Positions 45,640 to 57,296 of a stretch of DNA of 64,000 bases are shown here, piece by piece. Each line of letters opens with the position of its first letter. Position 1 is the stretch's first letter. The DNA is from Delphinus delphis (Eukaryota; Chordata; Mammalia; Artiodactyla; Delphinidae), in the NCBI RefSeq assembly GCF_949987515.2, contig NC_082692.2, positions 93,009,488 to 93,073,487 of the forward strand, read 5' to 3'. A model generated the notes under the pieces. The model searched no databases and had not been told where the DNA came from. It saw only the letters and a program-made list of their open reading frames with translations. Position numbers and translations under genes: made by a program.

Positions 45640-45772
45640 ATATCTAGATTAGGAATTCAGGTGCTGCCCTGGAGTTCTGGCTCTACAATGCTTAGCGATG
45701 CAACCTTGAGTCTGATGGTTCACCTCTCTTGGTCTTAGCTTCTTCGTCTAAAATGAAAGAATTGGACTAGAT
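45640..45772 (+). mobile_element. MIR SINE
   Basis: ggagttctggctctacaatg, gatgcaaccttgagtctgat and ttcgtctaaaatgaaagaat. Confidence 0.7.
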
Positions 45773-45774
45773 CA

Positions 45775-46410
45775 GGTGTGGTAGGCAGAATTCTAAAGAT
45801 GTTCCCCCAAGATTCCTGTCCCTTGACTATTAAATCAAATATGAATCTAGGTACTGCTGTGAATGGACTTTGCAGATTAAAGTTACTCATCATCTGACTT
45901 TAAAACAGGAAGACTTTCCTGGATTATCTGAATGGACCCAATGTAATCACAAGAGCCCTTAAAAACAGAAGAGGAAGGGAGAAGAGAGATGAGGCAGAAA
46001 GGGAGGTCAGGAAGACTGGAAGCATGAGAAGGACTGGACCTACCATTGCTGGTGTTGTAGGTGCAGGTAGAGGGCCATGGGTCAGGGATTGTGAGTACCT
46101 TTGGCAGCTGAGAGCCACCTGTAGCTGGCAGCCAGCAAGGAAATAAGGATTTCAGTGCTAAAACCATAGGGAATTGAATTCTGCCAACAATTTTGAGTGA
46201 GCTTGGATGCAGATCCATCTCCAGACCCTCCAAAAAGTCTTGCAGCCCTGCTGCACATTGATTTTTTTCCATGTGAAACCTGGGGCAGAGAAGGAGCTGA
46301 GCCCTGCTGTATCCAGATTTCTAACTGTGAGATAATTAATGGGTATTGTTTGAAGCCACTAAAACTGTGGTAATCTGTTCTGGCAACAATAAAAAACTAA
46401 TACCTCACGG
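45775..46410 (+). mobile_element. MLT1-type MaLR LTR, sense, full length
   Basis: Starts tgtggtaggcagaattctaa, contains ggacccaatgtaatcacaag and catgtgaaacctggggcaga, and ends with gttctggcaacaataaaaaa then actaata. Both ends are present. Confidence 0.85.
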
Positions 46411-46849
46411 TTACAAATTCAGTCTACAGAGGCCAGAAAGAAATATAAATGGGTACACGTGTATTACTTGGGCTGGGTATAAAATGATGGATGGTAATTG
46501 ACACTTTGCGATAGTGTTTGGGGAGGCAAGAGGGAACGGAGACTCTGGTGTACTTGAGGGTTCTATCTGAAAGGAACCATTACTACTCGGATCCAGGATA
46601 TTCTAAGACGGTGGGTTGCAAATGTGATTGTTCACTCTCAGCCAGAAATTCAGGTTTTAAAGTGGAACTTCCTGATTGTAGACAATTGACAACTAATGCA
46701 ATTTATAAATACAAACGGAACAGTTCTGGGAAACAAAACTGTTGGATATCAGTTTGCAATTTTTTGATAAGATACCCTGAACTTATTAAATCTTGCCATT
46801 AGGGAGAAGCATAATGTGAGGTTTATAATTAAATACTGCAGAGCCAGTT
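46411..46849. other. Unique sequence
   Basis: No repeat recognised. The 94-residue open frame here has no domain. Confidence 0.35.
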
Positions 46850-46991
46850 CTGAATTACTACTGGATGGTTATTTAAGTGTTAAGTCTCTAAAATGGGGCT
46901 AATCATTCCAGTTTCATAATGATGTGAGGATTAATTGAGAAAATGAACATAATACCTTTCACATGAATCATCAGTATGTAACTATTATTTT
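46850..46991 (+). mobile_element. MIR SINE, tail interrupted by L1 material
   Basis: aagtctctaaaatggggcta and aatgatgtgaggattaattg. The expected MIR end (taactattattttt) appears both at 46979 and at 47579, on either side of an insertion. Confidence 0.7.
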
Positions 46992-47591
46992 GTTTATTGA
47001 AGTATAGTTTATTTACAATGTTGTGTGAGTTTCAGGTGTACACCAAAGTGATTCAGTTATATATATATATATATATATAATATATATATATATATATACA
47101 CACACATATATATATCTTTATTTTATTTATGGATTTACCATGATTAATTTAACCAGTATTCTATTGACAGATATTCATTTTTTAGTATTTATTATAAACA
47201 ATGGATGAACAAAGTCTTTTCACATAGTGAGTATATCTGTAGGATAAATTCCAGGAAGTGAATTTGCTGATAGTGCAAAATTATCCTCCAGAGAGTTGTA
47301 TAAACTCCAACCAGAAATGAATGAGAGTGTGTATTTCCCAGTAGCCTTGCCAACACTATGTATTTTCTTTTTTTTAATTTAATTTTTATTTTATATTGGA
47401 GCATAAGTGATTTACACTACTGTGTTAGTTTCAGGTGTGCAGAAAAGTGATTCAGTTATACACATACATATATCCATTCTTTTTCAGATTCTTTTCACAT
47501 CTAGGTTATTATAAAATACTGAATACAGTTCCCTGTGCTATACAGTAGGTCCTTCTTGTTTATCTATTACATATATCATAACTATTATTTT
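46979..47591 (-). mobile_element. Layered antisense L1 insertion in a MIR
   Basis: Bounded by an exact 13-bp direct repeat taactattatttt. Inside: an L1 tail (46992-47057, gaagtatagtttatttacaa), an AT microsatellite (47058-47118), an old L1 segment (about 47125-47355), and a second L1 tail (47366-47578, attggagcataagtgattta). All are antisense. Confidence 0.75.
47058..47118. repeat. AT microsatellite
   Basis: Alternating AT with a short CACACA interruption. Confidence 0.9.
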
Positions 47592-47599
47592 TATTTTAC

Positions 47600-48110
47600 T
47601 GGTACAGTGGTGAGTGCAGGTAGAATTGGCTATCACATTCACAAGATGCAGTAGGCCTTGAACAAATACTGTTTTTACTCAGCCATACAGAAAGGCACAG
47701 GACAGGAAGTGCAGGCCCCACATCATCTTTATCTCATCAGGAGGCCCAGCAGCTACCCAAGGGCACAGCATCGTTTGGCCCTTCACCAACAAGGGTGTGT
47801 AAGAACCCCTTATGCAGAGCAAGAACCTTGCATGTGTGGGTCACTGACAGAGAGCAGATGAAGCCTCTGTCTGCCACCAGACTTTTATACACTTCTAGCC
47901 AATAAGCCTATGGTCTTCCTGTCAACCCACAGCTCTACAGACCAGGCTTTCAGAGCAAAGAAGGCCAACATATATTTATTTCACATTTATCTCAATTCTA
48001 AATAGCTTCCAAGGAACTGAGACTCAGACCTTTATTGCCCCAGGCAGGCCTACCTCAGTCCATAACTGATACGAACTCTTTACTCACAGCTAGTAGCAAT
48101 CCTTTTACGG
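47600..48110 (-). mobile_element. Possible degraded LTR, reverse
   Basis: On the minus strand an ATTGG box (47899-47903) precedes TATAAAAG (47882-47889), as in LTR promoters. The family and ends are not identified, and it could be plain unique sequence. Confidence 0.3.
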
Positions 48111-48114
48111 CAGT

Positions 48115-48570
48115 ATATTAGTTTCCTGCGGCTGCCGTAGCCAATGACAACAACCTTGGTGGTTTAAAACAACACACATTTATTCTCTCAGAGTCCGGGA
48201 GGCCAGAAGTCCAAAATCATGGTGTGGGCAGGGTCAGACTGTTCCCAGGGTTTCTGGGGGAGAAGCCTTCCTCGCTTCCAGCTTCTGGTGGCTCTAGGCA
48301 TTCCTTGGCTTGTGGCTGCATAACTCCAATCTCTGCTTTGTCTTTACAGGGCTTTTTCCCCTGTGTCTGTCTTCTCTTCTGATTATTATGTGGATATTTG
48401 TCATTGGATTTAGGGTTCACTCACCTAATGTAGGATGACTTCATCTTGAGATCCTTAATTCATTACATCCACAAGGACTGTTTGTCTCAAAGTCACATTC
48501 ACAGGATCCAAGGGTTAGGATATAGACATTTCTTTTGGGGGGGGTGGGTCACCATTCAACCTACAGGCAG
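48115..48570 (-). mobile_element. MLT1-type MaLR LTR, reverse, near full length
   Basis: tattagtttcctgcggctgc, ggtttaaaacaacacacatt, tggcttgtggctgcataact and ttcaacctacagg in reverse LTR order. Similar in arrangement to 28885-29345. Confidence 0.88.
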
Positions 48571-49679
48571 GTGGTGAGTATATCATTACTCCCATTTTAC
48601 AGATATGTGCTCTTGTAGCCAAGGATACACGTACACAGGCAGAAAGATCATGCCTTTGGACCAGGATAAAGCTAAATGGCCAGGACACAGATTGAATCAC
48701 GAGACTGGCTCTTCAGCCTCCACCTTTACTCTGAGTGGAAAATTGGACTCTATAAGGAAGACTTCTGTTAAAAAAAAAAAAAGAAAAAAAGAAGCTGTGG
48801 CGTTAAGTTTCCCCTTAGAATGTGCCATGACAGCAATTCAGCTGGGCTTAATATGGGAGTGATTGAGTAGTAGTCCCGTTGGCCTCTCTGGGCAAGTTGG
48901 TTTGATGTTGGTTTAAGAGCCAGGCTCCAGGAAGCATGACTCTGAAATTCTCAATCGTCAGTAGGACAGTCAGTTTATAGTTGTTATCATCATTGATCAT
49001 GAATGTTTTCCCCAGGAGCTGAAGAGCACAGTAAGCATACAGGCTTGCTCAGACCATCAGTGGATCATTCTTTGCTGGAGGAAGAAATCTTTCAAATCCA
49101 TCTTCTCTAGCCTGCACCCGGGGAAATCAGATTATAGACTACTTGTATCCACTAATGTCAGTGGGCTGGGAACTACGTAATGGTGCCTCATACAGGCTTA
49201 GAGTTGGGAGAAAACAGCAGAATGTTGCTTTATTACCTTCTTCCTTAAAAAGCAAATGATTAGCACCTCATGTGAAAACTCATTTGACACGCTAGTCACC
49301 AGGCGTACCTGTGTCCCGTGCTCATGTGCTAGTCTGGTGGGTATCTATGGTTTTATTTCCTTTTCAGTGTGTAGTGTAATGTAATTCTCTTTCAGTCTCA
49401 ATTTTATGAAATAATGGGGCAGAAGGAGATGTAGTGAGGTTATTAAGTCCTTCCCCAGCCTTGAGATACTCTTAACTTTTACTCTTCTTAGCTCATCAGA
49501 GTGATTTAGCTGTGATTACCTAGGTAATTCAGACAAAATACCTATTCCCTTGCTTTCACTATTCAGACCTGCCTTTGACTGCCTGTTTAATGAAAGGCAG
49601 TAAGTTTGACAATTTCATTAAATTTAACACCTTATAAAACACATAAGACGTTGGAAGCATCAATGCTGCATGAGTATTT
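48571..49679. other. Mostly unique sequence
   Basis: A MIR-like snippet (cattactcccattttacaga) at 48580-48605 and an interrupted A run at 48770-48790. No gene. Confidence 0.35.
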
Positions 49680-49920
49680 AATAACGGGAACTAATGCTTT
49701 ATGACATTTCGCAGTTTATAAAGCACTTTTTACTGATTATCTTATTTAATCTTGGTGAGACTGGTGATGTTATATCTATTTTAAAGATGAGATGAGTGAG
49801 GATCAGAGTAGTTGGACATTTAATAGATCGTAATGTCTGTGGTGATAGAGCTGGTTGATATAGGGCTAGGAGTTGAACCTAGTCCCTCCTCCTTTCTTTT
49901 CTACAATGTGAGTCCTTTTA
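49680..49920 (-). mobile_element. MIR SINE, reverse
   Basis: ataaagcactttttactgat, attttaaagatgagatgagt and gctaggagttgaacctagtc. Confidence 0.75.
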
Positions 49921-50129
49921 TAATCCAGGTACACTTGTTCAGGCAGTTAAAAAGCAAGGACCATGGGTAACTGATTTAATCCAATTGTGAACATTTAAAG
50001 CTAGTTGGGACCCTTTGGATCACATACTTGTAACACTTCATCTGGCATAATGGGGCTGGAGATATTGCTTCCCCAAGTCCTTTGGAAACTCCAGGCTTAG
50101 TTAGAGAGACCCAAATTTGCAAAGACAAG

Positions 50130-50279
50130 TGCTTTGGCCTCTTTAGAGAGAGCTGAAGAAGCTGGAGTTCAGAGAAGGTTAGAGGCTTACTACCCAGGAT
50201 CACACAGCTGGCTGGTAGTAGAGCTGGGAGTTTGGATCCAGATCTCACATCACCCCGTCCTATGACTTGTAGCTTCTTA
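50130..50279 (-). mobile_element. MIR SINE, reverse
   Basis: aagaagctggagttcagaga, cccaggatcacacagctggc and gagctgggagtttggatcca. Confidence 0.85.
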
Positions 50280-50618
50280 CTACTGTTGACCCGAAATAGA
50301 CAGCCAGATATTTCTCCAGCAAAGATGGACTTATTCTGGATCAACAGAGAATTGCCATTCAGGGTCTACAATCATGGCGAGCCATGTTCAAGTTCTCTCA
50401 GGGCAAGGGAAGAACACTTTTAAAGCGAGGAAAAGGAAGTTGGAAGGGTGATAGTAAACAAAGTTTCCATGACTTTTCATTGGCTGAATTCTTGATAGGA
50501 AAGGAGTCTTTCTTTTTGTTGTTGGGCTCTACTATTAACACAGGGCATGAGAGCTCCCCTTTGTGGTCTCCCAACTCTATTTAATTGAGGTTTCTGTTTA
50601 TTAAAGTTGTTACACTAC
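50280..50618 (-). mobile_element. Solo ERV1-type LTR, reverse, complete
   Basis: 331 bp from 50284 to 50614, with TG and CA ends (tgttgaccc ... gttgttaca on the plus strand) and a 4-bp target duplication CTAC at 50280-50283 and 50615-50618. On the minus strand a CCAAT box (about 50478) precedes a TTTAAAAG TATA-like box (about 50417). The 4-bp duplication is the size known for gammaretrovirus-like ERV1 integrases. No internal region remains, consistent with LTR-LTR recombination. Confidence 0.85.
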
Positions 50619-50889
50619 TTAGGGAGAATGTCACTTAGCAGTTGACTTTAGGATTCACATAGGTTTTCTTATAAAGCAGTTTTTAAAAAGTGCTGATTAA
50701 GTAGCAAGGGCAGGCAGTTTATGGATTTCTGCACAAGCCATAGACTGCTCTCCAGGGCTAAGAAGTTGCATCATCTGTGATTCTCTCTGAAGTAAGTAAG
50801 CACCCTAAGAAAGATGTAGAAATATTGACTGTCATATCTGGCCACACAGAGACTCTCAGTAAAGTCCCCAAAGTAGAAATAAGATGAGC

Positions 50890-51296
50890 CATATTTTCTG
50901 ACAGACCTAGAAATAATTAATTAATTGAGGTGTAACTAGATAAGCAGAAACTACCAACTGCAAGTTATAAATGTCTTTATTGGTTAACTCCTTGTCAAAG
51001 AGAAAAGTCAAAACTACATATGCTGAGTATTTAGAAAATATAGATACCGGAAAAGCCTCATATAAAAAGTAATGGGATGTAGCCAAAGTTGTACTGAGTC
51101 GAAAATTCATAACCTTAAATATCGTGCTAGTTGAATGAGAAAAAAGAATTCAATATTCGCTGCAAGGAGTTAACGTAAGTCTAACAAAAACCTAACACAA
51201 GCATAAATATGCATTTTATATATACTAATTACATGTTATTAATTAATTATTATGTAATTAATTAGAAGAAAGGTAGAATTGGTACATCTGAAAATT
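50890..51296 (+). mobile_element. Old L1M ORF2 remnant, left block
   Basis: Diverged sense ORF2 (gtcaaaactacatatgctga ... aaagttgtactgagtcgaaa). It continues at 53968 after a 2.67 kb insertion. Many stops. Confidence 0.6.
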
Positions 51297-53967
51297 TTTA
51301 ATTTTATTTTTGTTATTTTTTGCATTTATTTATTTATGTAAAATTTTTATTTTAATACATCATATTAACAAATTAAGGAATGAAAACCATATGATTATTT
51401 CAATAGATGCAGAAAAAGCTTTTGACAAAATTCAACACCCATTTATGATAAAAACTCTCCAGAAAATGGACATAGAGGGAACCTACCTCAACATAATAAA
51501 GGCCATACATGACCAACCTACAGCAAACATCATTCTCAATGGTGAAAAACTGAAAGCATTTCCACTAAGATCAGGAATAAGACAAGGATGTTCACTCTCG
51601 CCACTCTTATTCCACATAGCTTTGTAAGTCCTAGCCATGGCAGAGAAGAAAAAGAAATAAAAGGAATAGAAATTAGAAAAGAAGAAGTAAAACTGTCACT
51701 GTTTGCAGATGACATAATACTATACGTAGAAAATCCTAAAGATGCCACCAGAAAACTACTAGAGCTAATCAGTGAATCTGGTAAAGTTACAGGATACAAA
51801 ATTAATGCACAGAAATCTCTTGCATTCCTATACACTAACAATGAAAGATAAGAAAGAGAAATTAAGGAAACAATCCCATTCACCATTGCCACAAAAAGAA
51901 TAAAATACATAGGAATAAACCTACCTAAGGAGGCAAAAGACCTGTACTCAGAAAACTATAAAACACTGATGAAAGAAATCAAAGATGATATAAACAGATA
52001 GAGAAATATACCATGTTCTTGGATTGGAAGAATCAATATTGTGAAAATGACTATACTACACAAAGCAATCTACAGATTCAATGCAATACCTCGCAAACTA
52101 CCAATGGCATTTTTCACAGAGTTAGAACAAAAAACGTTACAATTTGTATGGAAACACAGAAGACCCTGAATAACCAAAGCAATCTTGAGAAAGAAAAATG
52201 GAGTTGGAGGAATCAGGCTCCCTGACTTCAAACTATACTACAAAGCTACAGTAATCAAGACAGTGTGGTACTGGCACAAAAACAGAAATGTAGCTCAATG
52301 GTACAGGATAGAAAGCCCAGAGATAAACCCACGCACCTGTGGTCACCTAATTTATGACAACGGAGGCAAGGACATACAGTGGAGAAAAGACAGCCTCTTC
52401 AATAAGTGGTGCTGGGAAAACTGGACAGCTACATGTAAAAGAATGAAATTAGAACACTCCTAACACCATACCCCAAAATAAACTCCACATGGATTAAAGA
52501 CCTAAATGTAAGGCCGAACACTATAAAACTGTTAAAGGAAAACATAGGAAAAACAGTCTTTGACATAAACTACAGCAAGATCTTTTTTGACCCACCTCCT
52601 AGAGTAATGAAAATAAAAACAAAAATAAACAAATGGGACCTAGTGAAACTTAAAAGCTTTTGCACAGCAAAGGAAACCATAAACAAGATGAAAAGACAAC
52701 CCTCAGAATGGGAGAAAATATTTGCAAATGAAGCAACTGACAAAGGATTAATCTCCAAAATATACAAGCAGTTCATGCAGCTCAATATCAAAAAAACAAA
52801 CAACCCAATCAAAAGATAGGTAGAAGACTTAAATAGACACCTCTTCAAGGAGGGCATAGAGATGGCCAAGGGACACAAGAAAGGATGCTCAACATCACTA
52901 ATTATTAGAGAAATGCAAAGCAAAACTACAATGAGGTATCACCTCATACCAGTCAGAATGGCCATCATCAAAATATCTACAAACAATAAATGCTGGAGGG
53001 GGTGTGGAGAAAGGGGGACCCTCTTGCACTGTTGGTGGGAATGTAAATTGATACAGCCACTGTGGAGAACAGTATGGAGGTTCCATAAAAAACTAAAAAT
53101 AGAACTACCATACGACCCAGCAATCCCACTACTGGTCATATACCCTGAGGAAACCATTATTCAAAAGGACATATGTACCCCAGGGTTCATTGCAGCACCA
53201 TTTACAATAGCCAGGACATAGAAACAACCTAAATGTCCAACAACAGATGAGTGGATAAAGAAGGTGTGGTACATATATACAATGGAATACTACTTAGCCA
53301 CAAAAAAGGAATGAAATTGGGTCATTTGTAGAGATGTGGATGGACCTAGAGTCTGTCATGCAGAGTGAAGTAAGCCAGAAAGAGAAAAACAGATATTGTA
53401 TATTAATGCGTATATGTGGAATCTATAAAAATGGTACAGATGAACCTATCTGCAGGGCAGGAATAGAGACGAAGACATAGAGAAAAGACATCTGGACACT
53501 GTGGGGGAAGGGAAGGGTGGAACGAATTGGGAGATTAGGATCGACATGTATACACTACTGCGTAAAATAGATAGCTAGTGGGAACATGCTATAAAATGCT
53601 TAGTTCAGTGCCCTGTGACAACCTAGATGGGTGGGATGGGGTGTGGGTGGAAGGGAAGCCCAAGAGGGAGGGGATATAGGTATACATATAGCTGATACAC
53701 TTCATTGTATAGCAGAAACTAACACAACATTGTAAAGCAATTATACTCCAATAAAATTTTTTTTTAAATTTAAATTTTATATTGGAGTATAGTTGATTAA
53801 GAATGTTGTGTTAGTTTCAGGTCTACAGCAAAGTGATTCAGTTATACATACACATGTATCTATTTTTTTTCAGATTCTTTTCCCATTTAGGTTATAACAG
53901 CATATTGAGCGGGGTTCCCAGTGTTATACAGTATATGTCCTTTTTGGTTATGATACATCTGAAAATT
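51283..53967 (-). mobile_element. Antisense young L1 tail, split by a sense L1
   Basis: The duplication tacatctgaaaatt at 51283-51296 and 53954-53967 encloses T-rich sequence on the left (51297-51353) and the reverse L1 3' UTR on the right (53768-53953, attggagtatagttgattaa). The sense L1 at 51354-53757 lies in the T-rich head. Confidence 0.75.
51354..53757 (+). pseudogene. Young L1, 5'-truncated; ORF2 from reverse transcriptase to C terminus, disrupted, plus 3' UTR
   Basis: LINE-1 ORF2 encodes an endonuclease and reverse transcriptase that copy L1 RNA into genomic nicks. Here the endonuclease is missing. The frame enters at the RT fingers ([12 protein letters not shown], about 51410), passes [15 protein letters not shown], and has a TAA at 51625-51627 where the family has Glu. 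A frameshift follows in an A-rich run near 51640. The catalytic FADD is intact at 51702-51713 in the shifted frame. Further stops occur at 51852-51854 and 51999-52001. The C-terminal part includes [17 protein letters not shown] and the zinc-knuckle-like [18 protein letters not shown] near 53000. The 3' UTR runs to actccaataaaa at 53757. Not functional. Confidence 0.92.
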
Positions 53968-54550
53968 GATTTTTTAAAAACTAATGAAGAAATAATTCAA
54001 AGCTAATAAAATCAAGGGAAAAAAGTGAGAGAGAAAACAAATACATAAATCAGAGACGAGAAAAAGATAAATGGTAGAAAAGTAGTCTAACCAAAACAGC
54101 AGTTAAAAGGTTACAAGAGAAAATAGCCAGTGAAAATAAACTTAAAAACATGGATAAAATGCATGTTTCATCAGGAGAATGCGAATTTCTAAAATTGACT
54201 CAAGAAGAAGTGGAAAATACGTATTTTAAAAATGTCACCAGGTCCAGATGGTTTCATGGACAGATTCTTCTTGAACTTTAAGAAACATAATTCCCAGTCA
54301 ACTTAAGCTGTTGGAGCAAAAATAAATAGGGACATGGATCCATACTCTTTTTAAAAAGAGAAACATGGTAACACTGTTTCCAGAAACAAAAGATAGAACA
54401 CACAAAAAGAAAACTACAGAAAGTTCTCTTGTATGTATATGTAAACAGTTCTAAATAAAATATTAACTAATAGAGTTCCACAGTATATTAAGATAGTAAT
54501 ACACCATAATCAGGCAGAATTTCTTCCAGAAATGCATTATTTTTCCTCAT
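53968..54550 (+). mobile_element. Old L1M ORF2 remnant, right block
   Basis: Continues the left block. ccaggtccagatggtttcat near 54240 corresponds to the conserved SPGPDGF region ahead of the RT. Confidence 0.75.
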
Positions 54551-54895
54551 TCTGGTTCTAGGATCCTAGTATTGGAGGAAACATTGACCTAAACCAACTA
54601 ATTGTGCTGTTTCTTCTGGAAATTTGAATTTAGAATATAGTGATACAAGAGGAAGAAATGATAGGTGCTCTCTTCTTTGGGTGGCAGAGCTCCAATGAGC
54701 TAGAAACCCCTAGTTTCTGTTACCTAGATTCCTGCAGTTTCCCTGGTTCCTATATATTTCTGAATCTTTATTCTTCAGAGTTTGCTTCTGTGAACTAGTA
54801 CATAATCCCAGTAAATTCTTCCTTTATTTAAGCTAATAAAAATTGATTCTGTTGCTTGCAACCAAACCATCCTAACTGATTCAATACCAAATAGA
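54551..54895 (+). mobile_element. Ancient LTR-like repeat
   Basis: ttcctttatttaagctaata then tgttgcttgcaaccaaacca and ctaactgattcaata resemble the 3' end of the family at 8400-8830. Confidence 0.4.
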
Positions 54896-55258
54896 CAGAC
54901 TGTTGTAGGTTGGATAAAGATAATTGTCCTGAATTCTTCAGATCTCCCTCTTACCCCTTGGCATGTAGAAATGGTGAAATATACCTACCTCCCCACTGAT
55001 GTTGGGCTTGACCACGTGACTTGCTCTGGGCCAGTTGAATGGCAGCTGACACGATGTGAGCAGAGACCTTTGGCGTGCTTATATATTTGGCCTCTTGCAC
55101 ATCGCCAGTCACCATGAAAGGAACATGCTGCGGTAGCCCCTGGTCCAAGGAGAATGTGGAAACATAGGGAAACTCTGAACTCTGCCCAAATTCTGGAGCC
55201 AAACTCAGCCAACATGCAGCCTGAAGCACAAGAAAAATAAATGCTTGTTGTTGTATCT
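54896..55258 (+). mobile_element. Ancient LTR-like repeat
   Basis: gggcttgaccacgtgacttg, gagcagagacctttggcgtg and aaaaataaatgcttgttgtt. Same family as 36765-36905. Confidence 0.45.
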
Positions 55259-56180
55259 AACTGATTTTTAACATAAACTTTTAATTTTAGAATGGTTTTA
55301 GATTTGCAGAAAATTTATGAAACAATAGAGGAATTCCCATATACTTCACGCTCATTTCCTCTGTTATTAACATCTTACTTTAATATGGTACATTTGTCAT
55401 AATTAATGAACCAATATTGATACATTATTATTAACCAAAGTCCCTGTTTTATTAAAATTTCCTTAGTTTTTTCCTGACTTTCTTTTTTCTGGTCCAGGAT
55501 CCCATCCAAGACGCCGTATTACATTTAGTTGTCGTGTCTCCTTGGGCTCCTCTTGGCTGTGACAGTTTTTCAGACTTGCTTTGTTTCTGATGACTTTGAC
55601 AGTTCGGAGGAGTGCTAGTTGTGTATTTTGTAGAATGCCCCTTAGTTGGGATTTGTCTGATGCTTTTCTCATGACTAGACCGAGGTTACGGGTTTTTAGG
55701 TGGAAGACTACAGAGGTAATGTGCCATTCTCATCACACCACATCAAGGGTTTATGTTAATAGTATGACTTGTCAGTGTTGATGTTAACGTTGATAACCAG
55801 ACTGAGGTAGAGTTTGTCAAGTTTCTGCTGTAGAAAACGTAAATTACTCTCCACACCCAGTCTCTTTTCTTACTGTACCTCTTAGAAGGAGGTCCCCGTG
55901 CACAGTCCATGCTCCACCTTCCTGAGGGTGGAGTGTCTATATAAATTATTTGAAATTCTTCTGCGTGGGAGTTTTGTCTCTTCTCCCCCCATAATTTATT
56001 TATTCAATCATTTATTTGTATCAGTATGAACTCATGTATATTTATTTTATACTTCAGGCTATGATCCAACGTTCTTTTATTCATTTTCTTGCTGAAATTG
56101 TTCCAGCTTTGGCCACTGGAAGCCCTTTCAGTGGGCTCCTGTGTCCATTTGACATATCCTTGTCATTGTGGGGTTATCCC

Positions 56181-56395
56181 CCCTTTTATTTTATTATTTT
56201 TTTATTTGGGGTATAGTTTTTCACAATGTTGTGTTAGTTTCTACTGTACAGTGAAGTTCCCTGTGCTATACAGCAGGTTCTTATTAGTTATCTATTTTAT
56301 ACATATTAGCGTGTATATGTCAATCCCAATCTCCCAGTTCATCCCACCACCACCCCCACTCTCCCCCCATGGTGTCCATACATTTTTGGGAACAC
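56181..56395 (-). mobile_element. Young L1 3' tail inside the old L1, antisense
   Basis: T-rich head, then ggggtatagtttttcacaat, gttccctgtgctatacagca and tatgtcaatcccaatctccc. About 70 bp of the normal tail is missing near 56248. No clear duplication. Confidence 0.85.
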
Positions 56396-57007
56396 ATCTT
56401 TACTTTCTGGGACTACAAGAAATTCCAGGCTTATCTTTTATATTTCTTTTCCCAGTCTTAGAATCAGCTATTTTCCAAGGATCCCTGGTTTCTTTTACTG
56501 GAGAAAAATTAGGAACCAAGATCTGGGTGCACAATGTGCTTGTTGCTACCGAGGCATTGTTGCTTCTGGGTCCTCCCAGCTGGTAGAGCAAGGAAATATA
56601 TGTGTATAGTAACCTGTGTATATACACATATCCATAAACATTTTTGTAAGTAATCATCTCTGTCTATATTAAGCTAAATATGAGTCTGTACTCATGTCTC
56701 TGTCATCCATTACCACATGGATCTTTCTAGCCACCTGTCCTTGCTTACCTGTAACCTCCCAATCCAAGAGTGAAAAACTTGGTTTTCGCCATTTGCCATT
56801 CATTGACTTAATTGACCAGCTCCAGCGTATGTATGTAACAGTATCAGAGTTATTAACCCATATCACCATACTCCCATTAGGTCTTTTCTAATGTTACTTA
56901 GGTCAGCATCTACCTTCACACTGCTTCGAGTGAGGTTGTTTCATACATTTGCAATGCAGTTCGATTCTTTTTTCACGTTCTGCATTCCATCCTGGGATCC
57001 CCTGACC

Positions 57008-57296
57008 TCCTAAATGATTTTTTTTTAATTAATTAATTAATTTATTTATTTATTTTTGGCTGCATTGCGTCTTCGTTGCTGCACGCGGGCTCCCTCTAGT
57101 TGAGGCGAGCGGGGGCTACTCTTCGCTGCGGTGCCCGGGCTCTAGAGCGCAGGCTCAGCAACCATGACACACGGGCTTAGTTGCTTTGTGGCACGTGGGA
57201 TCCTCCCAGACCAGGGCCCGAACCCGTGTCCCCTGCATTGGCAGGCGGACCCCCAACCACTGCGCCACCAGGGAAGCCCGTCCTAAATGATTTTTT
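57008..57296 (-). mobile_element. Cetartiodactyl tRNA SINE (CHR-1-like), antisense, inside the old L1
   Basis: tatttttggctgcattgcgt at the tail side and gccaccagggaagcccg at the head. Exact duplication tcctaaatgatttttt at 57008-57023 and 57281-57296. The tail holds (AATT)n and (TTTA)n repeats. Confidence 0.95.

Noticed and set aside
47600..48110. Confident call of an active LTR promoter
   Set aside because: TATAAAAG and ATTGG are present on the minus strand, but no TG...CA ends or target duplication could be found, so only a low-confidence feature was kept.
56089..56586. 165-residue hydrophobic frame
   Set aside because: Antisense reading of the old L1 3' UTR with a younger L1 tail inside it.
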